From positions 310,001 to 374,000 of the forward strand of contig NZ_VDND01000001.1 of assembly GCF_007665395.1 (NCBI RefSeq): a stretch of DNA of 64,000 nucleotides, read 5' to 3'. The notes below the pieces were generated by a model. It saw nothing but the letters and a program-made list of their open reading frames with translations, ran no database searches and had not been told where the DNA came from. Position 1 is the first letter of the stretch; each line of letters opens with the position of its first letter. The DNA comes from Pseudomonas oryzihabitans. GTDB taxonomy: Bacteria; Pseudomonadota; Gammaproteobacteria; Pseudomonadales; Pseudomonadaceae. The translations under genes and the position numbers were made by a program. Shown one piece after another: positions 48,992 to 57,389 of the stretch.

Positions 48992-49279
48992 GACAGTCCT
49001 TGTGAGAACGAAATGCCGCTGCCGGCCAGGGAGACGGCGACAGCGGCAGGCCAAAAGAGGCGCACGTTATATCATAACGTTTTCGTTGAAGAACCTAGCC
49101 CAGCCCTTGTGGCAACATCTTGAAACAGCTAAGGATTCTTGGTCCCCGGACCTGAGTCAGGCGTGGTCATCAGCCTGACTGTTGACTGACCGCGCCGCAC
49201 GGATCAGCAGCCGAAAGACACTACCGTGTTCTGGAGGCGGACGACCCAGGCCGCCCGCCTCTCCAGCGGCGGCCTTGGC
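48992..49279. other. Promoter region of the ABC/OprD operon
   Basis: This gap contains the Zur-like dyad at 49065-49079, 74 bp before the start codon. The rest shows no gene. Confidence 0.5.
49065..49079. promoter_or_regulatory. Zur-like operator
   Basis: CGTTATATCATAACG is a perfect dyad (CGTTAT-ATC-ATAACG). Its inner part agrees with the gammaproteobacterial Zur consensus GTTATAnTATAAC at all but one position. It sits 74 bp upstream of the SBP_bac_5 gene and overlaps a TATGAT-like -10, where bound Zur would block transcription under zinc sufficiency. Confidence 0.65.
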
Positions 49280-49876
49280 TCAGGCAGCGATGTTCAGGGT
49301 GCTGCCCAACGACGCGCTGCTGCCAGCGCTACCGATGCTCTGGTACTGGCGCAATACCGCCTGAACCAGCTGGTCGTAGGAACTCGACGAGCTCTGGGCC
49401 GTGGCCGTGGTATCGCTGCCGTCGTCCTCGCTGCCGCCTGGCGGCGGCGGTGGCGGCGGCTGGCGGGAGCTCGAGGCACCCCCGAGGCCCTGGACGCCGG
49501 TATCGCTGGCGTCTGCGGTGCTCGCCTGACCCGTAGCGCCGCTGGAGGGCGGCGCGAAAGCCGCAGCGAATTCGTTCTCGCCGACAGCGCCATCACCATC
49601 CTGGTCGAGCAGGCCGAGCAACTGGTCGACATCGATGCCATTGCTGTCATCGGTGCTGGTGTCGGTATCGCTCGCGGCGCTGGCGGCGGTGGTCAGCTCG
49701 CTTTTACTGATGGAGCCGTCGCCATCGCTGTCGAGCTTGGCGAACAGCTTCTTCAGCGGGTTATCAGCGTCGCTGCTAGTGGTGCTGCTAGTAGTGCTGG
49801 TGCTGGTGCTGGTGCCTTTGATCGCGCTGGCACTGCTGTAGTAGCTGGAGTAGCCACTGCCTATTCCGCTGATCAT
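49280..49876 (-). CDS. EF-hand calcium-binding protein (XopAW-like)
   Basis: The 198-residue protein begins MISGIGSGYSSYYSS with a Ser/Thr-rich region and has two canonical EF-hand loops: DSDGDGSISKSE (residues ~48-59) and DQDGDGAVGENE (~91-102), each with Asp at 1/3/5 and Glu at 12. A low-complexity linker with a run of seven Pro and a Ser-rich C-terminal SYDQLVQAVLRQYQSI segment follow. No Sec signal is obvious. It resembles bacterial EF-hand proteins annotated XopAW-like. Calcium binding is very likely; the function is unknown. Confidence 0.8.
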   Translation of the reverse strand: MISGIGSGYSSYYSSASAIKGTSTSTSTTSSTTSSDADNPLKKLFAKLDSDGDGSISKSELTTAASAASDTDTSTDDSNGIDVDQLLGLLDQDGDGAVGENEFAAAFAPPSSGATGQASTADASDTGVQGLGGASSSRQPPPPPPPGGSEDDGSDTTATAQSSSSSYDQLVQAVLRQYQSIGSAGSSASLGSTLNIAA

Positions 49877-49978
49877 GGACGTTTCTCCCGGGAAAGGCGG
49901 ACGTTAGTGTTCCGCGCCTATTAGTATCCGCGTGCCAGATGTCGGCAATTTGCCCACTTTGTAGGCCAGGCGATACAT

Positions 49979-51037
49979 CTAGTGGCGCGGTAGCACTACC
50001 TGGCAGGTCAAGCCGCCACCGAGCGTCGTTCCGAGGGTCAGGTCGCCGCCCATGTGCGCTGCCGCCTCCCGGGCGATGGCCAGGCCCAGTCCGGTGCCAC
50101 CCGAGGCGCGATTACGCGAGCCTTCCAGGCGATAGAAGGGCTCGAAGACGGCTTCCCGATATTGCACGGGGATGCCCTGGCCATGGTCGACGATGCTGAT
50201 GACCAGCCGTTCCGGCTGCTCGGCAAGGTGGATTTCCGCATGGCCGGCGTAGCGCAGGGCATTCTGGAGCAGGTTGGCGAGGCAGGAGCGCAGAGCCATG
50301 GGCGCTACCCGCAGCGGCTGGCACGTGCCCGCGACTACAACCTGGCCACCCTCCTCCGCCGCATCTTCCGCCATGGCCTCGACCAAGGCCTGGACGTCGC
50401 AGAGCAGCGGACGCTCCTCGCGGTGTTGTTCGCGCAGGTACCTCAGGGTGCCGTCGAGCAGCTCGATCATGTCATCCACGTCCTGGCTGACCCGGGCATG
50501 CAGCCGGGGATCGTCGATGTCTTCGATCCGCAGCTTCACCCGTGCCAGGGGCGTCCGCAAGTCATGGGAGATCGCCGTGAGCATGCGCCCGCGCTGTTGC
50601 AGCTGATCGAGCAGATGCTGGTGCATCCGGTTGAGCGCTCGTGCGGCTTCGCGGGTTTCCCGCGGTCCGGTGACGGGGATGGGTGGGCCATCCAGGTTAT
50701 GGCTCAGGTGCTCGGCGGTCTCGGTCAGCTGGCGCAGCGGCCGGGTCAGCAGCCTAGCGCCCAGCCAGGCTGCACATACCAGCGAACCCAGCTGGAAGAT
50801 CAGCGGGCCACCCAGCAGCCACTCGAGGCGCCGCCAGACGCCAGGCTCGCGACCGGCGAAATGCTCGGGCGGCGGCGGAGGTCGGTCGAAGGACGCCTCT
50901 CCGGCCATCGGTGGCGGCGGCGGCGGACGTTCGCCGAGGCCATGCCGGAACCAGAAGAACGCCAGCAGATGCCCCAGCAGGATGGCCAGCAGGAAGACGC
51001 CGAACAGCCGGGCGAACAGGGTATCCAGGCGGCGCAT
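49979..51037 (-). CDS. Sensor histidine kinase
   Basis: The 352-residue protein has two membrane segments (about residues 9-30 and 78-97) around a short Pro-rich periplasmic part (ERPPPPPPMAG and RPPPPPEHF), then HAMP, HisKA with LTAISHDLRTPLARVKL (His158), N-box LRSCLANLLQNALRYAG, and G-boxes DHGQGIPVQYREAVFEPFYR and GGTGLGLAIAREAAAHMGG. It is partner of the OmpR-type regulator directly upstream (2-bp gap). The poly-Pro sensor part is unusual, and the signal is unknown. Confidence 0.92.
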   Translation of the reverse strand: MRRLDTLFARLFGVFLLAILLGHLLAFFWFRHGLGERPPPPPPMAGEASFDRPPPPPEHFAGREPGVWRRLEWLLGGPLIFQLGSLVCAAWLGARLLTRPLRQLTETAEHLSHNLDGPPIPVTGPRETREAARALNRMHQHLLDQLQQRGRMLTAISHDLRTPLARVKLRIEDIDDPRLHARVSQDVDDMIELLDGTLRYLREQHREERPLLCDVQALVEAMAEDAAEEGGQVVVAGTCQPLRVAPMALRSCLANLLQNALRYAGHAEIHLAEQPERLVISIVDHGQGIPVQYREAVFEPFYRLEGSRNRASGGTGLGLAIAREAAAHMGGDLTLGTTLGGGLTCQVVLPRH

Positions 51038-51039
51038 GA

Positions 51040-51780
51040 CTAGTGCCCTATCTGCCTGGCATCGAACAGATAGCCTTCGCCGCGGACGGTCTTGATCAGC
51101 CGCGGTGCGCGGGGGTCGTCACCGAGCTTGCTGCGCAACCGCGAGACCTGGAGATCGATGCTGCGATCGAAGGCTTCGATCGCCCGTCCGCGGGTGGCAT
51201 CGAGCAACTGTTCGCGGCTCAGTACCTGCCGCGGTTGCTCGATGAAGACCCACAGCAAGCGCACCTCGGCGTTGGACAGTGGAACCATGACCCCGCTCGG
51301 GGAATGCAGCTGGTGCAGGACGCCATCGAGCTTCCAGCCGTCGAAGCTGACACTGGTCCGCGGTGCCTTGCGCCGCGCGGTCCGGCCGTCCTGGGTGCGA
51401 CGCAGCACCGACTGGATGCGCGCCACCAGCTCACGCGGCTCGAAGGGCTTGGCCATGTAGTCGTCGGCGCCCAGCTCGAGCCCCAGGATGCGGTCGGCCG
51501 GCTCGCATTGGGCCGTCAGCATGAGGATGGGAATGCCGCTGTCGCGCCGCAGCGAGCGACAGAGCGAAAGCCCATCCTCGCCGGGCAGCATGAGGTCCAG
51601 CACGACCAGGTCGAAGGTCTCCTCGGCCAGCGCCTGGTGCATCTCCACGCCGTCTCCGACCCCGCGCGCGCTGATACTGAACCGCGCCAGGTAACCGCAG
51701 ATCAGTTCGCGGATCGACGGATCGTCATCCACCAGCAGGATGCGCGAAGTCCAGCGCGGGGATTCGGAAGACAGCGACAT
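51040..51780 (-). CDS. OmpR-family response regulator
   Basis: The 246-residue protein has a receiver (RILLVDDDPSIRELICGYLARFSI; phospho-Asp in LVVLDLMLPGEDGLSL; LTAQ; MAKPFEPRELVARI) and a winged-helix DNA-binding domain (PLSNAEVRLLWVFIEQPRQVLSREQLLDATRGRAIEAFDRSIDLQVSRLRSKLGDDPRAPRLIKTVRGEGYLF). It is followed at once by its kinase. Sequence type is OmpR/RstA-like. Target genes are not evident, though the divergent ECF cluster shares the upstream region. Confidence 0.94.
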   Translation of the reverse strand: MSLSSESPRWTSRILLVDDDPSIRELICGYLARFSISARGVGDGVEMHQALAEETFDLVVLDLMLPGEDGLSLCRSLRRDSGIPILMLTAQCEPADRILGLELGADDYMAKPFEPRELVARIQSVLRRTQDGRTARRKAPRTSVSFDGWKLDGVLHQLHSPSGVMVPLSNAEVRLLWVFIEQPRQVLSREQLLDATRGRAIEAFDRSIDLQVSRLRSKLGDDPRAPRLIKTVRGEGYLFDARQIGH

Positions 51781-52180
51781 CGGGGCTACCTGAAGGGTCG
51801 TACGATCTGAACGCGCATGCTAGCCGCTCAGCGCGACGGACAGCTACCGATTGCCTTGTAGCCTTGTGTAAAGCTGGTCAAGGCGCGGACACGAAAGCCC
51901 GGACCGGCCGGCTGACGCGCTTCCTCAACCCGGTGGACTACAGGACCCGACCCTCGCTCACGATTGCGCAAGATCGGGAAGGATGCTAAATCGGTCGAAG
52001 CGAAGCGGTACGTCCGGCACCGTGACGGAGTCCGGCGCCAGCCCGTGCGGCTGGCAGCGGATGACGGCTTCATCGCCAGCACGTCAGGCACCGGCGTTGC
52101 GGTACTTCCTGCGTTCGCACAGACATCGCCGACTTCGATTCCGTGGCCCTCGTCCCGCAGCTCCGCCAGGAACCTCTTTC
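51781..52180. other. Intergenic region between the response regulator and the ECF sigma gene
   Basis: About 400 bp between divergent transcripts. The sigma-factor frame stays open far upstream, but that part lacks family similarity. I see no RNA gene or clear dyad. Confidence 0.45.
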
Positions 52181-52756
52181 TTGACGACCAGACCACCCGC
52201 CCCCGCCATTCCAGACGTCGATGCAGAGCCCGTGGCGCTCGGCGTCCTGCTGCAGGCCTGCGGCCAGGGCAATCGCCTGGCGTTCGAGACCCTTTACCGC
52301 GTGACGTCGAGCAGGCTGTTCGGCGTGTGCCTGCAATACCTGGAAAATCGCGCGGAGGCCGAGGAGGTCTTGCAGGAGGTGTATACCAGCGTCTGGCTGA
52401 AGGCGAGCACCTACGACCCCCAGCGGTCCGCCGCCATCACCTGGCTGGCGACCATCGCCCGGCACAAGGCCATCGACCGACGGCGCGCGCAGCCACGCCA
52501 TGAACCTCTTGACGACCTGGAAGAGCGTCCGAGCGCGGAGTCCGTGGCGGAAGCCTTCGAGGCGGAGCGCCAAAGGCGCCAGATCGACCGTTGCCTGGAA
52601 ACACTGGGAAAGGACCAGCAGACCTACATCCGGGTCGCCTTCTTCGAGGGCTACTCCTACGCCGAGTTGGCCGCGCGCCACCGTATCGCGCTGGGAACGA
52701 TGAAGAGCTGGATTCGTCGAGGGCTCCTACAACTGCGAGCGTGCCTGGGACTATGA
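52181..52756 (+). CDS. ECF RNA polymerase sigma factor (SigK-like)
   Basis: From the TTG at 52181 (AGGA nine bases upstream) the product is 191 residues. Region 2 reads LAFETLYRVTSSRLFGVCLQYLENRAEAEEVLQEVYTSVWLKASTYDPQRSAAITWLATIARHKAIDRRR. Region 4 reads CLETLGKDQQTYIRVAFFEGYSYAELAARHRIALGTMKSWIRRGLLQLRACL. No ATG exists near the conserved start, so TTG is favoured. It overlaps the anti-sigma gene (ATGA). Together with the RskA-type anti-sigma and a fasciclin gene this is a self-contained regulatory cluster. Confidence 0.9.
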   Translation: MTTRPPAPAIPDVDAEPVALGVLLQACGQGNRLAFETLYRVTSSRLFGVCLQYLENRAEAEEVLQEVYTSVWLKASTYDPQRSAAITWLATIARHKAIDRRRAQPRHEPLDDLEERPSAESVAEAFEAERQRRQIDRCLETLGKDQQTYIRVAFFEGYSYAELAARHRIALGTMKSWIRRGLLQLRACLGL

Positions 52757-53460
52757 ACGACCACGACCTGCCACCGCTCGACCAGCCTTCGCTGCTGATC
52801 GCCGAGTATGCCCTGGGCGTGCTCTCCGCCGCCGAACGGACTCAGGTGGAAGAACTGCTGCAGCAGGATCCCAGTTACCAGCAGCAGTTGGCGGTCTGGC
52901 AGCGACACTTCGCGGAATGGCTCGCGGAGTTTCCCGCCGTCGAGCCGCCCGCTCACGTCTGGCATGGTATCCAGCAACGACTATTCGCCACGACGGACCA
53001 GCCGCCGGAACCACCCCGGCCCTGGGACAACGCTCGGCTCTGGCGCTGGACCACGGTCGTGGCCCTGGCCGCCTCGCTGGTGCTGGCCGTATTGCTGGTG
53101 CTGCGTCCGGCCCAGGTAGCGGCGCCCACGCTGCTGGCGCGTCTGGAGCAGAGCGATGGTCGCCTGGTCTTCAGCGCTACCCTGCAGCCTGACGGCGGAC
53201 AGGTCCTGTTCGTACCCGCTGGCACGTCCCGCTGGCCTGGCCAGAGCGCCGAGGCCTGGCTCATCACGGCCGACGGCAAGCCCCACTCGCTGGGTCTGCT
53301 CCGCGACGACGCAGCGGTCGCGCTGACCGTGCCTGCCGGACTGGCGAAGGCGGTTGCGGGCGGAACCGTGCTCGCGGTTTCTCTCGAGCCTCCGGCAGGC
53401 TCTCCGACCGGCTCACCCACGGGGCCGGTCATCGCCCAGGGTAAAATAATCGCGCTGTGA
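52753..53460 (+). CDS. RskA-type anti-sigma factor
   Basis: The 235-residue protein has an N-terminal zinc-finger-like anti-sigma region without the Cys ligands (LIAEYALGVLSAAERTQVEELLQQDPSYQQQLAVWQRHFAEWL), one membrane segment (WTTVVALAASLVLAVLLVL, about 102-120) and a C-terminal periplasmic RskA domain (DGRLVFSATLQPDGGQVLFVPAGTSRWPGQSAEAWLI... and SLEPPAGSPTGSPTGPVIAQGKI). It should hold the ECF sigma at the membrane until a signal causes release. Coupled to the sigma gene by ATGA. Confidence 0.9.
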   Translation: MNDHDLPPLDQPSLLIAEYALGVLSAAERTQVEELLQQDPSYQQQLAVWQRHFAEWLAEFPAVEPPAHVWHGIQQRLFATTDQPPEPPRPWDNARLWRWTTVVALAASLVLAVLLVLRPAQVAAPTLLARLEQSDGRLVFSATLQPDGGQVLFVPAGTSRWPGQSAEAWLITADGKPHSLGLLRDDAAVALTVPAGLAKAVAGGTVLAVSLEPPAGSPTGSPTGPVIAQGKIIAL

Positions 53461-53534
53461 TGCATCCGTTTCGCTGGCCGCTCCGTACATTCATCACCCT
53501 CATCCGGAGGGCCGAAGAACTCAGGAGACGCATC

Positions 53535-54098
53535 ATGCATACCTTTCTACAACGACTCGCCGCTGTAGCCAGTTTCGCGATCCTTTGCGCCACCGCTTCG
53601 CTCAGCTTCGCCGCCGACACCGTGATGGTAGGCGGTGCGCCCATGTATCCCTCCAAGACCATCGTCGAGAACGCGGTCAACTCCAAGGACCACACCACCC
53701 TGGTGGCGGCGGTCAAGGCGGCCGGCCTGGTCGACACCCTCAACGGCAGCGGCCCCTTCACCGTCTTCGCCCCGACCAACGAAGCCTTCGCCAAGCTCCC
53801 GGCCGGCACGGTCGATACCCTGGTCAAGCCCGAACACAAGGCTGACCTGACCAAGATCCTGACGTACCACGTGGTGCCGGGTACCCATACCGCCAAGCAG
53901 CTGATGACCGAAGCCAAGGCGCACGGCGGCATGGTCAAGCTGAAGACGGTCCAGGGGGAAGACCTGACCATCAAGCTGCACAACGGCAAGCTCTGGGTCG
54001 TCGACGCCAAGGGCGGCAAGGCCGCCGTCACCATTGCCGACGTGATGCAGTCGAACGGCGTGATCCATGTTGTGGATACCGTGTTGATGCCGAAGTAA
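53535..54098 (+). CDS. Fasciclin (FAS1) domain secreted protein
   Basis: The 187-residue protein has a signal peptide (MHTFLQRLAAVASFAILCATASLSFA) and one FAS1 domain: TIVENAVNSKDHTTLVAAVKAAGLVDTLNGSGPFTVFAPTNEAFAKLPAGTVDTLVKPEHKADLTKILTYHVVPG and the H-box-like NGVIHVVDTVLMPK. CAGGAG precedes the ATG. FAS1 proteins act in adhesion or envelope maintenance. It follows the sigma/anti-sigma pair by 74 bp and is probably controlled by that sigma. Confidence 0.92.
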   Translation: MHTFLQRLAAVASFAILCATASLSFAADTVMVGGAPMYPSKTIVENAVNSKDHTTLVAAVKAAGLVDTLNGSGPFTVFAPTNEAFAKLPAGTVDTLVKPEHKADLTKILTYHVVPGTHTAKQLMTEAKAHGGMVKLKTVQGEDLTIKLHNGKLWVVDAKGGKAAVTIADVMQSNGVIHVVDTVLMPK

Positions 54099-54240
54099 GA
54101 CGTCAGGTCCGGCGGGCACTTGAATAGAGTGTCCGCTGGATCGAGCGGTGGTGGTCATGGAGGCTGAATTCCGTAGGGGCTTTCAAAATGCCCGCGTTTG
54201 CACAGCCCCCTTTCCCGCGCTCTTCCCTGCATTGCAGAAG

Positions 54241-54364
54241 AGCGAAGCCAAGTAGCTCGACGGCTTCGTCCGCTTCATCAAAGCGGATGCCGCGCTGCTC
54301 TAGGCGCTCGAGACCGTAAGTGGACCACGTCGCCCGCGGCTACAACGGCCCGGCCTACAAGTGA
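54241..54364 (+). pseudogene. Remnant of phage N-acetylmuramidase (lysozyme)
   Basis: The frame reads QLDGFVRFIKADAALL-like residues (here *LDGFVRFIKADAALL*) and, after a frame change, ARGYNGPAYK followed by TGA at 54362. These match the C-terminus of phage N-acetylmuramidase-family lysins (FARGYNGPAY). Two in-frame stops and a frameshift show it is dead. It precedes gpR as in many P2-like phages. Confidence 0.6.
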
Positions 54365-54416
54365 AGCCGGAGCGCGTATTCGCCCGCTACAGCGCTGCCC
54401 AGACGAGAGATGCAGC

Positions 54417-54947
54417 ATGAACAAGCCCGAGAGCCTTCGCGCGCACCTGCTCGCCGCTGTGGCAGAGCTGCGCCACAGCCCTGACCGGCTGCTGGTCTTC
54501 ATCGACAAGGGCAAGCTCAGCTGCACAGCGGCGGCCAGCCTGTCCTGGGAGTACGGCTACGAGCTGCAGATCATCCTGACCGACTTCGCCGGCCACCCGG
54601 ACGCCGTGATGCTGCCGCTCCTGGCCTGGGTGCGCACGAATCAGTCCGAGCTGCTGGCCAACCAGGACAAGGCCGCCCAGGGCATCGGTTTCGAAGCCGA
54701 CATCCTGGACAATTCCAAGGTCGACCTGGCGATCACCCTGCCCCTCACCGAACGGGTGGTCGTGAAGCGCCAGGCCGACGGCACCTACCAGATCGAGCAC
54801 GTCCCGGAGCCGCAATACACCGCGTACCATGAGCCGGCCACCTGGCAGGTCTTCGCCGGCGGCGAGCTGCTGGCCGAGTGGCGATCAGGATCCGCCGGCG
54901 ACGCCATTGCCCTGGAAACGCCTCACCCAGGCCGCAGCCGTGGCTGA
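54417..54947 (+). CDS. P2 gpR-like tail completion protein
   Basis: The 176-residue protein MNKPESLRAHLLAAVAELRHSPDRLLVFIDKGKLSCTAAASLSWEYGYELQIILTDFAGHPDAVMLPLLAWVRTNQSELL... follows the gpR pattern of P2 (LRRALTDAV, LRIFVDNGSI, SLSFEKRYTLNVIVTDFTG). The C-terminus WQVFAGGELLAEW equals the expected end, followed by ~19 extra residues. It overlaps the gpS start, normal for P2. It looks intact, but the element around it is not, so it is probably not functional as a phage gene. Confidence 0.75.
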   Translation: MNKPESLRAHLLAAVAELRHSPDRLLVFIDKGKLSCTAAASLSWEYGYELQIILTDFAGHPDAVMLPLLAWVRTNQSELLANQDKAAQGIGFEADILDNSKVDLAITLPLTERVVVKRQADGTYQIEHVPEPQYTAYHEPATWQVFAGGELLAEWRSGSAGDAIALETPHPGRSRG

Positions 54948-55371
54948 CCTCGAGGCACTGGAGACCTGGCTCTCGCCGCTGCTGCAGAAGCTCGACAGCC
55001 GCGGCCAGCCCCAACTGGCCCGCAAGGCTGCCCAGCAACTGCGCCGCGGCCAGCAGCAGCGGATCCGCGCTCAGGTGAACCCGGATGGCTCGCCGTTCGA
55101 GGCGCGCAAGCCGCGGGATCAGCGTGGCAAGAAGGGACGGATCAAGCGGCGCATGTTCGAGAAGCTCAAGATGGCCCGCTATCTCAAGGCCAAGGGAACG
55201 CCGCAGCAGGCAGTGATCGGCTTCGCCGGCCGCGTCTCCCGCATCGCCCGCGTCCACCAGCACGGCTTGAAAGACCGCGCCGAGCGCGGAGCACCCGAGG
55301 TCCGGTGGCTCGCCGCGAGTTGCTCGGTTTGTCTGACCAAGACCTACGACATTTCAGATTCGCGCCATTAG
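54940..55371 (+). pseudogene. P2 gpS-like tail completion protein, frameshifted
   Basis: From the GTG at 54940 the frame reads VADLEALETWLSPLLQKLDSRGQPQLARKAAQQLRRGQQQRIRAQVNPDGSPFEARKPR..., then RISRIARVHQHGLKDRAERGAPEVR, which is phage virion morphogenesis protein gpS. Near 55305 the proper reading moves to another frame (ARRELLGLSDQDLRHF), so the last residues are scrambled and the natural C-terminus is lost. The AT-rich cargo gene begins just after it on the opposite strand. Confidence 0.75.
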
Positions 55372-55421
55372 AAGAACTTGATATATAGCGAGCTCCGCGC
55401 AAAGCACTCACACAAAAAGCC

Positions 55422-56753
55422 CTAAAGCTTTAGTTCGTCCTGACCCGCACTAGTAGCTTCATCATCAATAGCTGAACGATCAATTCCAATCCGATCAAGC
55501 ATTTCCACTTCATCCTGAGAAACGATGTAGAGAATAAATCCGCTGTCCGTTACCCTGAGTTGATTTTCTGTTTGATCAAAGTCCAATATCACTGGCTTAA
55601 CATGATACTTATGCTGCACTTTCGCTGTGTTCTGCAAAGCCTGAAGCACGTTGTTTTGCAGCAGTTGCCCTTGTCTTTCTGGATGAACCTCGTTAAGACG
55701 CCTAAAAATCACAGAAAGCTTTAAACCTTTCTTTAATGCAATCGAATCGCTAGTGACCAATACATATGTAATCCAGCGATACATTTCAAGTTCAGTTTTG
55801 TTGAGCCCCTCTGAAAACTCCTCTAGAAACTTCTGATAGCGACCGGCCTGCTCTGCCCCGATGCTTTTTACGATATCCTTTACTTCTGAAGGATCATCAA
55901 TTTGCTTGAGTTCATCTTGCCGTTCGAAGACATCGGCCCTCTCACACAGCCTATAACAGGTCTCCTGCAAAACGCCGATATTGCCTTGGCATAGCCTAAG
56001 GATTTCATCTTTAACCTCTGAGGAAAACTCGACATTTAAAAGGGGCTGACCTTCTAGGATAACCTGTTTAAGATCATGCTCCTCCCACCTATCAGCGTCT
56101 ACAGGAACGAGGCGACCCGCTAAGTCTCCATTATATAATACAAGCTTGTTAGACTCTAGCCACACACCTACAACAATAAAGACTATATCAGACTTCTCAT
56201 GGAAAATTTTTAGATCGAACGAAACCTCTCTTTGAACCTCTTCCGACAAATAATGAAAATCTTCAAGTACAATATACTTTTTAAAACCAAGGGCCTTCAA
56301 TGCCTGTACCACATCATTAGGATCTGCCGGATCCAATTCAAGATAAAATTGCTCCGTAACGGACTCATCCTTGGTGTCGTATCCGGCCTTACCTTGTCCT
56401 GATGCCTCTGCAAAAAATGGTACCCCACCCTTGCCTGAGGCGGTAATCTCAAACTTCTTAGTACCTGAGACCGTCGATTTATCTGTAACCTTAAGTGAAA
56501 CGTTAACCTGCTTAAATACACTTTCATAAATTTGCAGGCGCGAGGTACCACTGCTGCACTGCACGACAATATAGTCATCATCAGATAAGTTATATTTCCT
56601 AACACAGGTCTTACCCTGCTTAGACCCTCCAAAAATAACAATATGCTTATCCCTATTTAGAGAGTTCACAAATTTATTATCTACATAGTCTCTTTTGACG
56701 TAAGTCTTTGGTATCCCCCGAGCAACACCATACACCTCTGAAAGCTTAACCAT
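55422..56753 (-). CDS. AAA/STAND-like ATPase, prophage cargo gene of unknown function
   Basis: The 443-residue protein starts MVKLSEVYGVARGIPKTYVKRDYVDNKF. It has a P-loop HIVIFGGSKQGKTCV (~residues 36-50), a Walker B-like KYIVLEDFHYL, a sensor-1-like IVFIVVGVWLESN, a lid-like FSSEVKDEILRLCQGNIGVLQETCYRLCE, and a C-terminal winged-helix-like LNKTELEMYRWITYVLV... region. This suits an ORC/TniB/STAND-type NTPase that responds to a ligand. AAGGA sits 7 bases before the ATG at 56753. An upstream TTG at 56828 lacks a ribosome site. Base composition is far lower in GC than the host genes, showing recent transfer. It lies between gpS and gpV on the opposite strand, a cargo position. I know no established defence family for it. 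Function is unknown. Confidence 0.75.
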   Translation of the reverse strand: MVKLSEVYGVARGIPKTYVKRDYVDNKFVNSLNRDKHIVIFGGSKQGKTCVRKYNLSDDDYIVVQCSSGTSRLQIYESVFKQVNVSLKVTDKSTVSGTKKFEITASGKGGVPFFAEASGQGKAGYDTKDESVTEQFYLELDPADPNDVVQALKALGFKKYIVLEDFHYLSEEVQREVSFDLKIFHEKSDIVFIVVGVWLESNKLVLYNGDLAGRLVPVDADRWEEHDLKQVILEGQPLLNVEFSSEVKDEILRLCQGNIGVLQETCYRLCERADVFERQDELKQIDDPSEVKDIVKSIGAEQAGRYQKFLEEFSEGLNKTELEMYRWITYVLVTSDSIALKKGLKLSVIFRRLNEVHPERQGQLLQNNVLQALQNTAKVQHKYHVKPVILDFDQTENQLRVTDSGFILYIVSQDEVEMLDRIGIDRSAIDDEATSAGQDELKL

Positions 56754-56867
56754 TTTTATTCCTTGATCTGAGCCAATTGACGCCCTTAGGACTTCGTCCT
56801 TTGTAGGCGACGTTCCCACAAAAGACAATGGATGAAAGGAAAATTAGCTGAAGCCATCCTCCGCGGC

Positions 56868-57243
56868 ATGACCGACATCGCCGCCCTCTCCCGCCTCATC
56901 GAGAACCTGATCCGCCTTGGCACCATCGCCGAGGTCGACCATGGCAGTCTCCAAGAAAAACGCCCTGCCCGGGTTCGGGTTCAGAGCGGCGAGCTGCTGA
57001 CCGGCTGGTTGCCCTGGGCCGCCCTGTGCGCTGGCACCACCCGCGACTGGGATCCGCCCACCGTGGGCGAGCAGGTCGTGGTTTGCAGCCCCAGCGGCCA
57101 GACCGCCCAGGGAATTGCCATTGGCGGCCTATTCAACGCCCTCATCCCCGCTAACGGCGATCGCGCCGGTCTGCACCGCCGCACCTACCCGGACGGCGCC
57201 GTGGTCGAGTACGACAGCGAAGCCCACCAACTGCTGGCCACCC
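56868..57243 (+). pseudogene. P2 gpV-like baseplate protein, copy 1, truncated
   Basis: MTDIAALSRLIENLIRLGTIAEVDHGSLQEKRPARVRVQSGELLTGWLPWAALCAGTTRDWDPPTVGEQVVVCSPSGQTAQG... to DGAVVEYDSEAHQLLATPPAG is the N-terminal ~125 residues of phage baseplate assembly protein V. The C-terminal part (seen out of frame in copy 2) is absent; the sequence instead joins a second gpR end. An earlier ATG at 56832 is less likely. Confidence 0.7.
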
Positions 57244-57330
57244 CGCCCGCCGGCCGCCTGGCAGGTCTTTGCCAACGGAGAACGGCTCGACGAGCAGGAG
57301 GATGGATCGGCCGGTGACGAGGCTACCTAG
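57244..57330 (+). pseudogene. Second gpR C-terminal fragment
   Basis: In a different frame from the preceding gpV, the sequence reads AAWQVFANGERLDEQEDGSAGDEAT and stops. It parallels the gpR end at 54834-54905 (ATWQVFAGGELLAEWRSGSAGD). This shows that a second phage R/S-V junction was joined here. Confidence 0.6.
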
Positions 57331-57389
57331 CTCGTGAAACCAATCTTCAATACCAACCGCCAAAGCTTTATCGCCTAATAATCGAGTGA

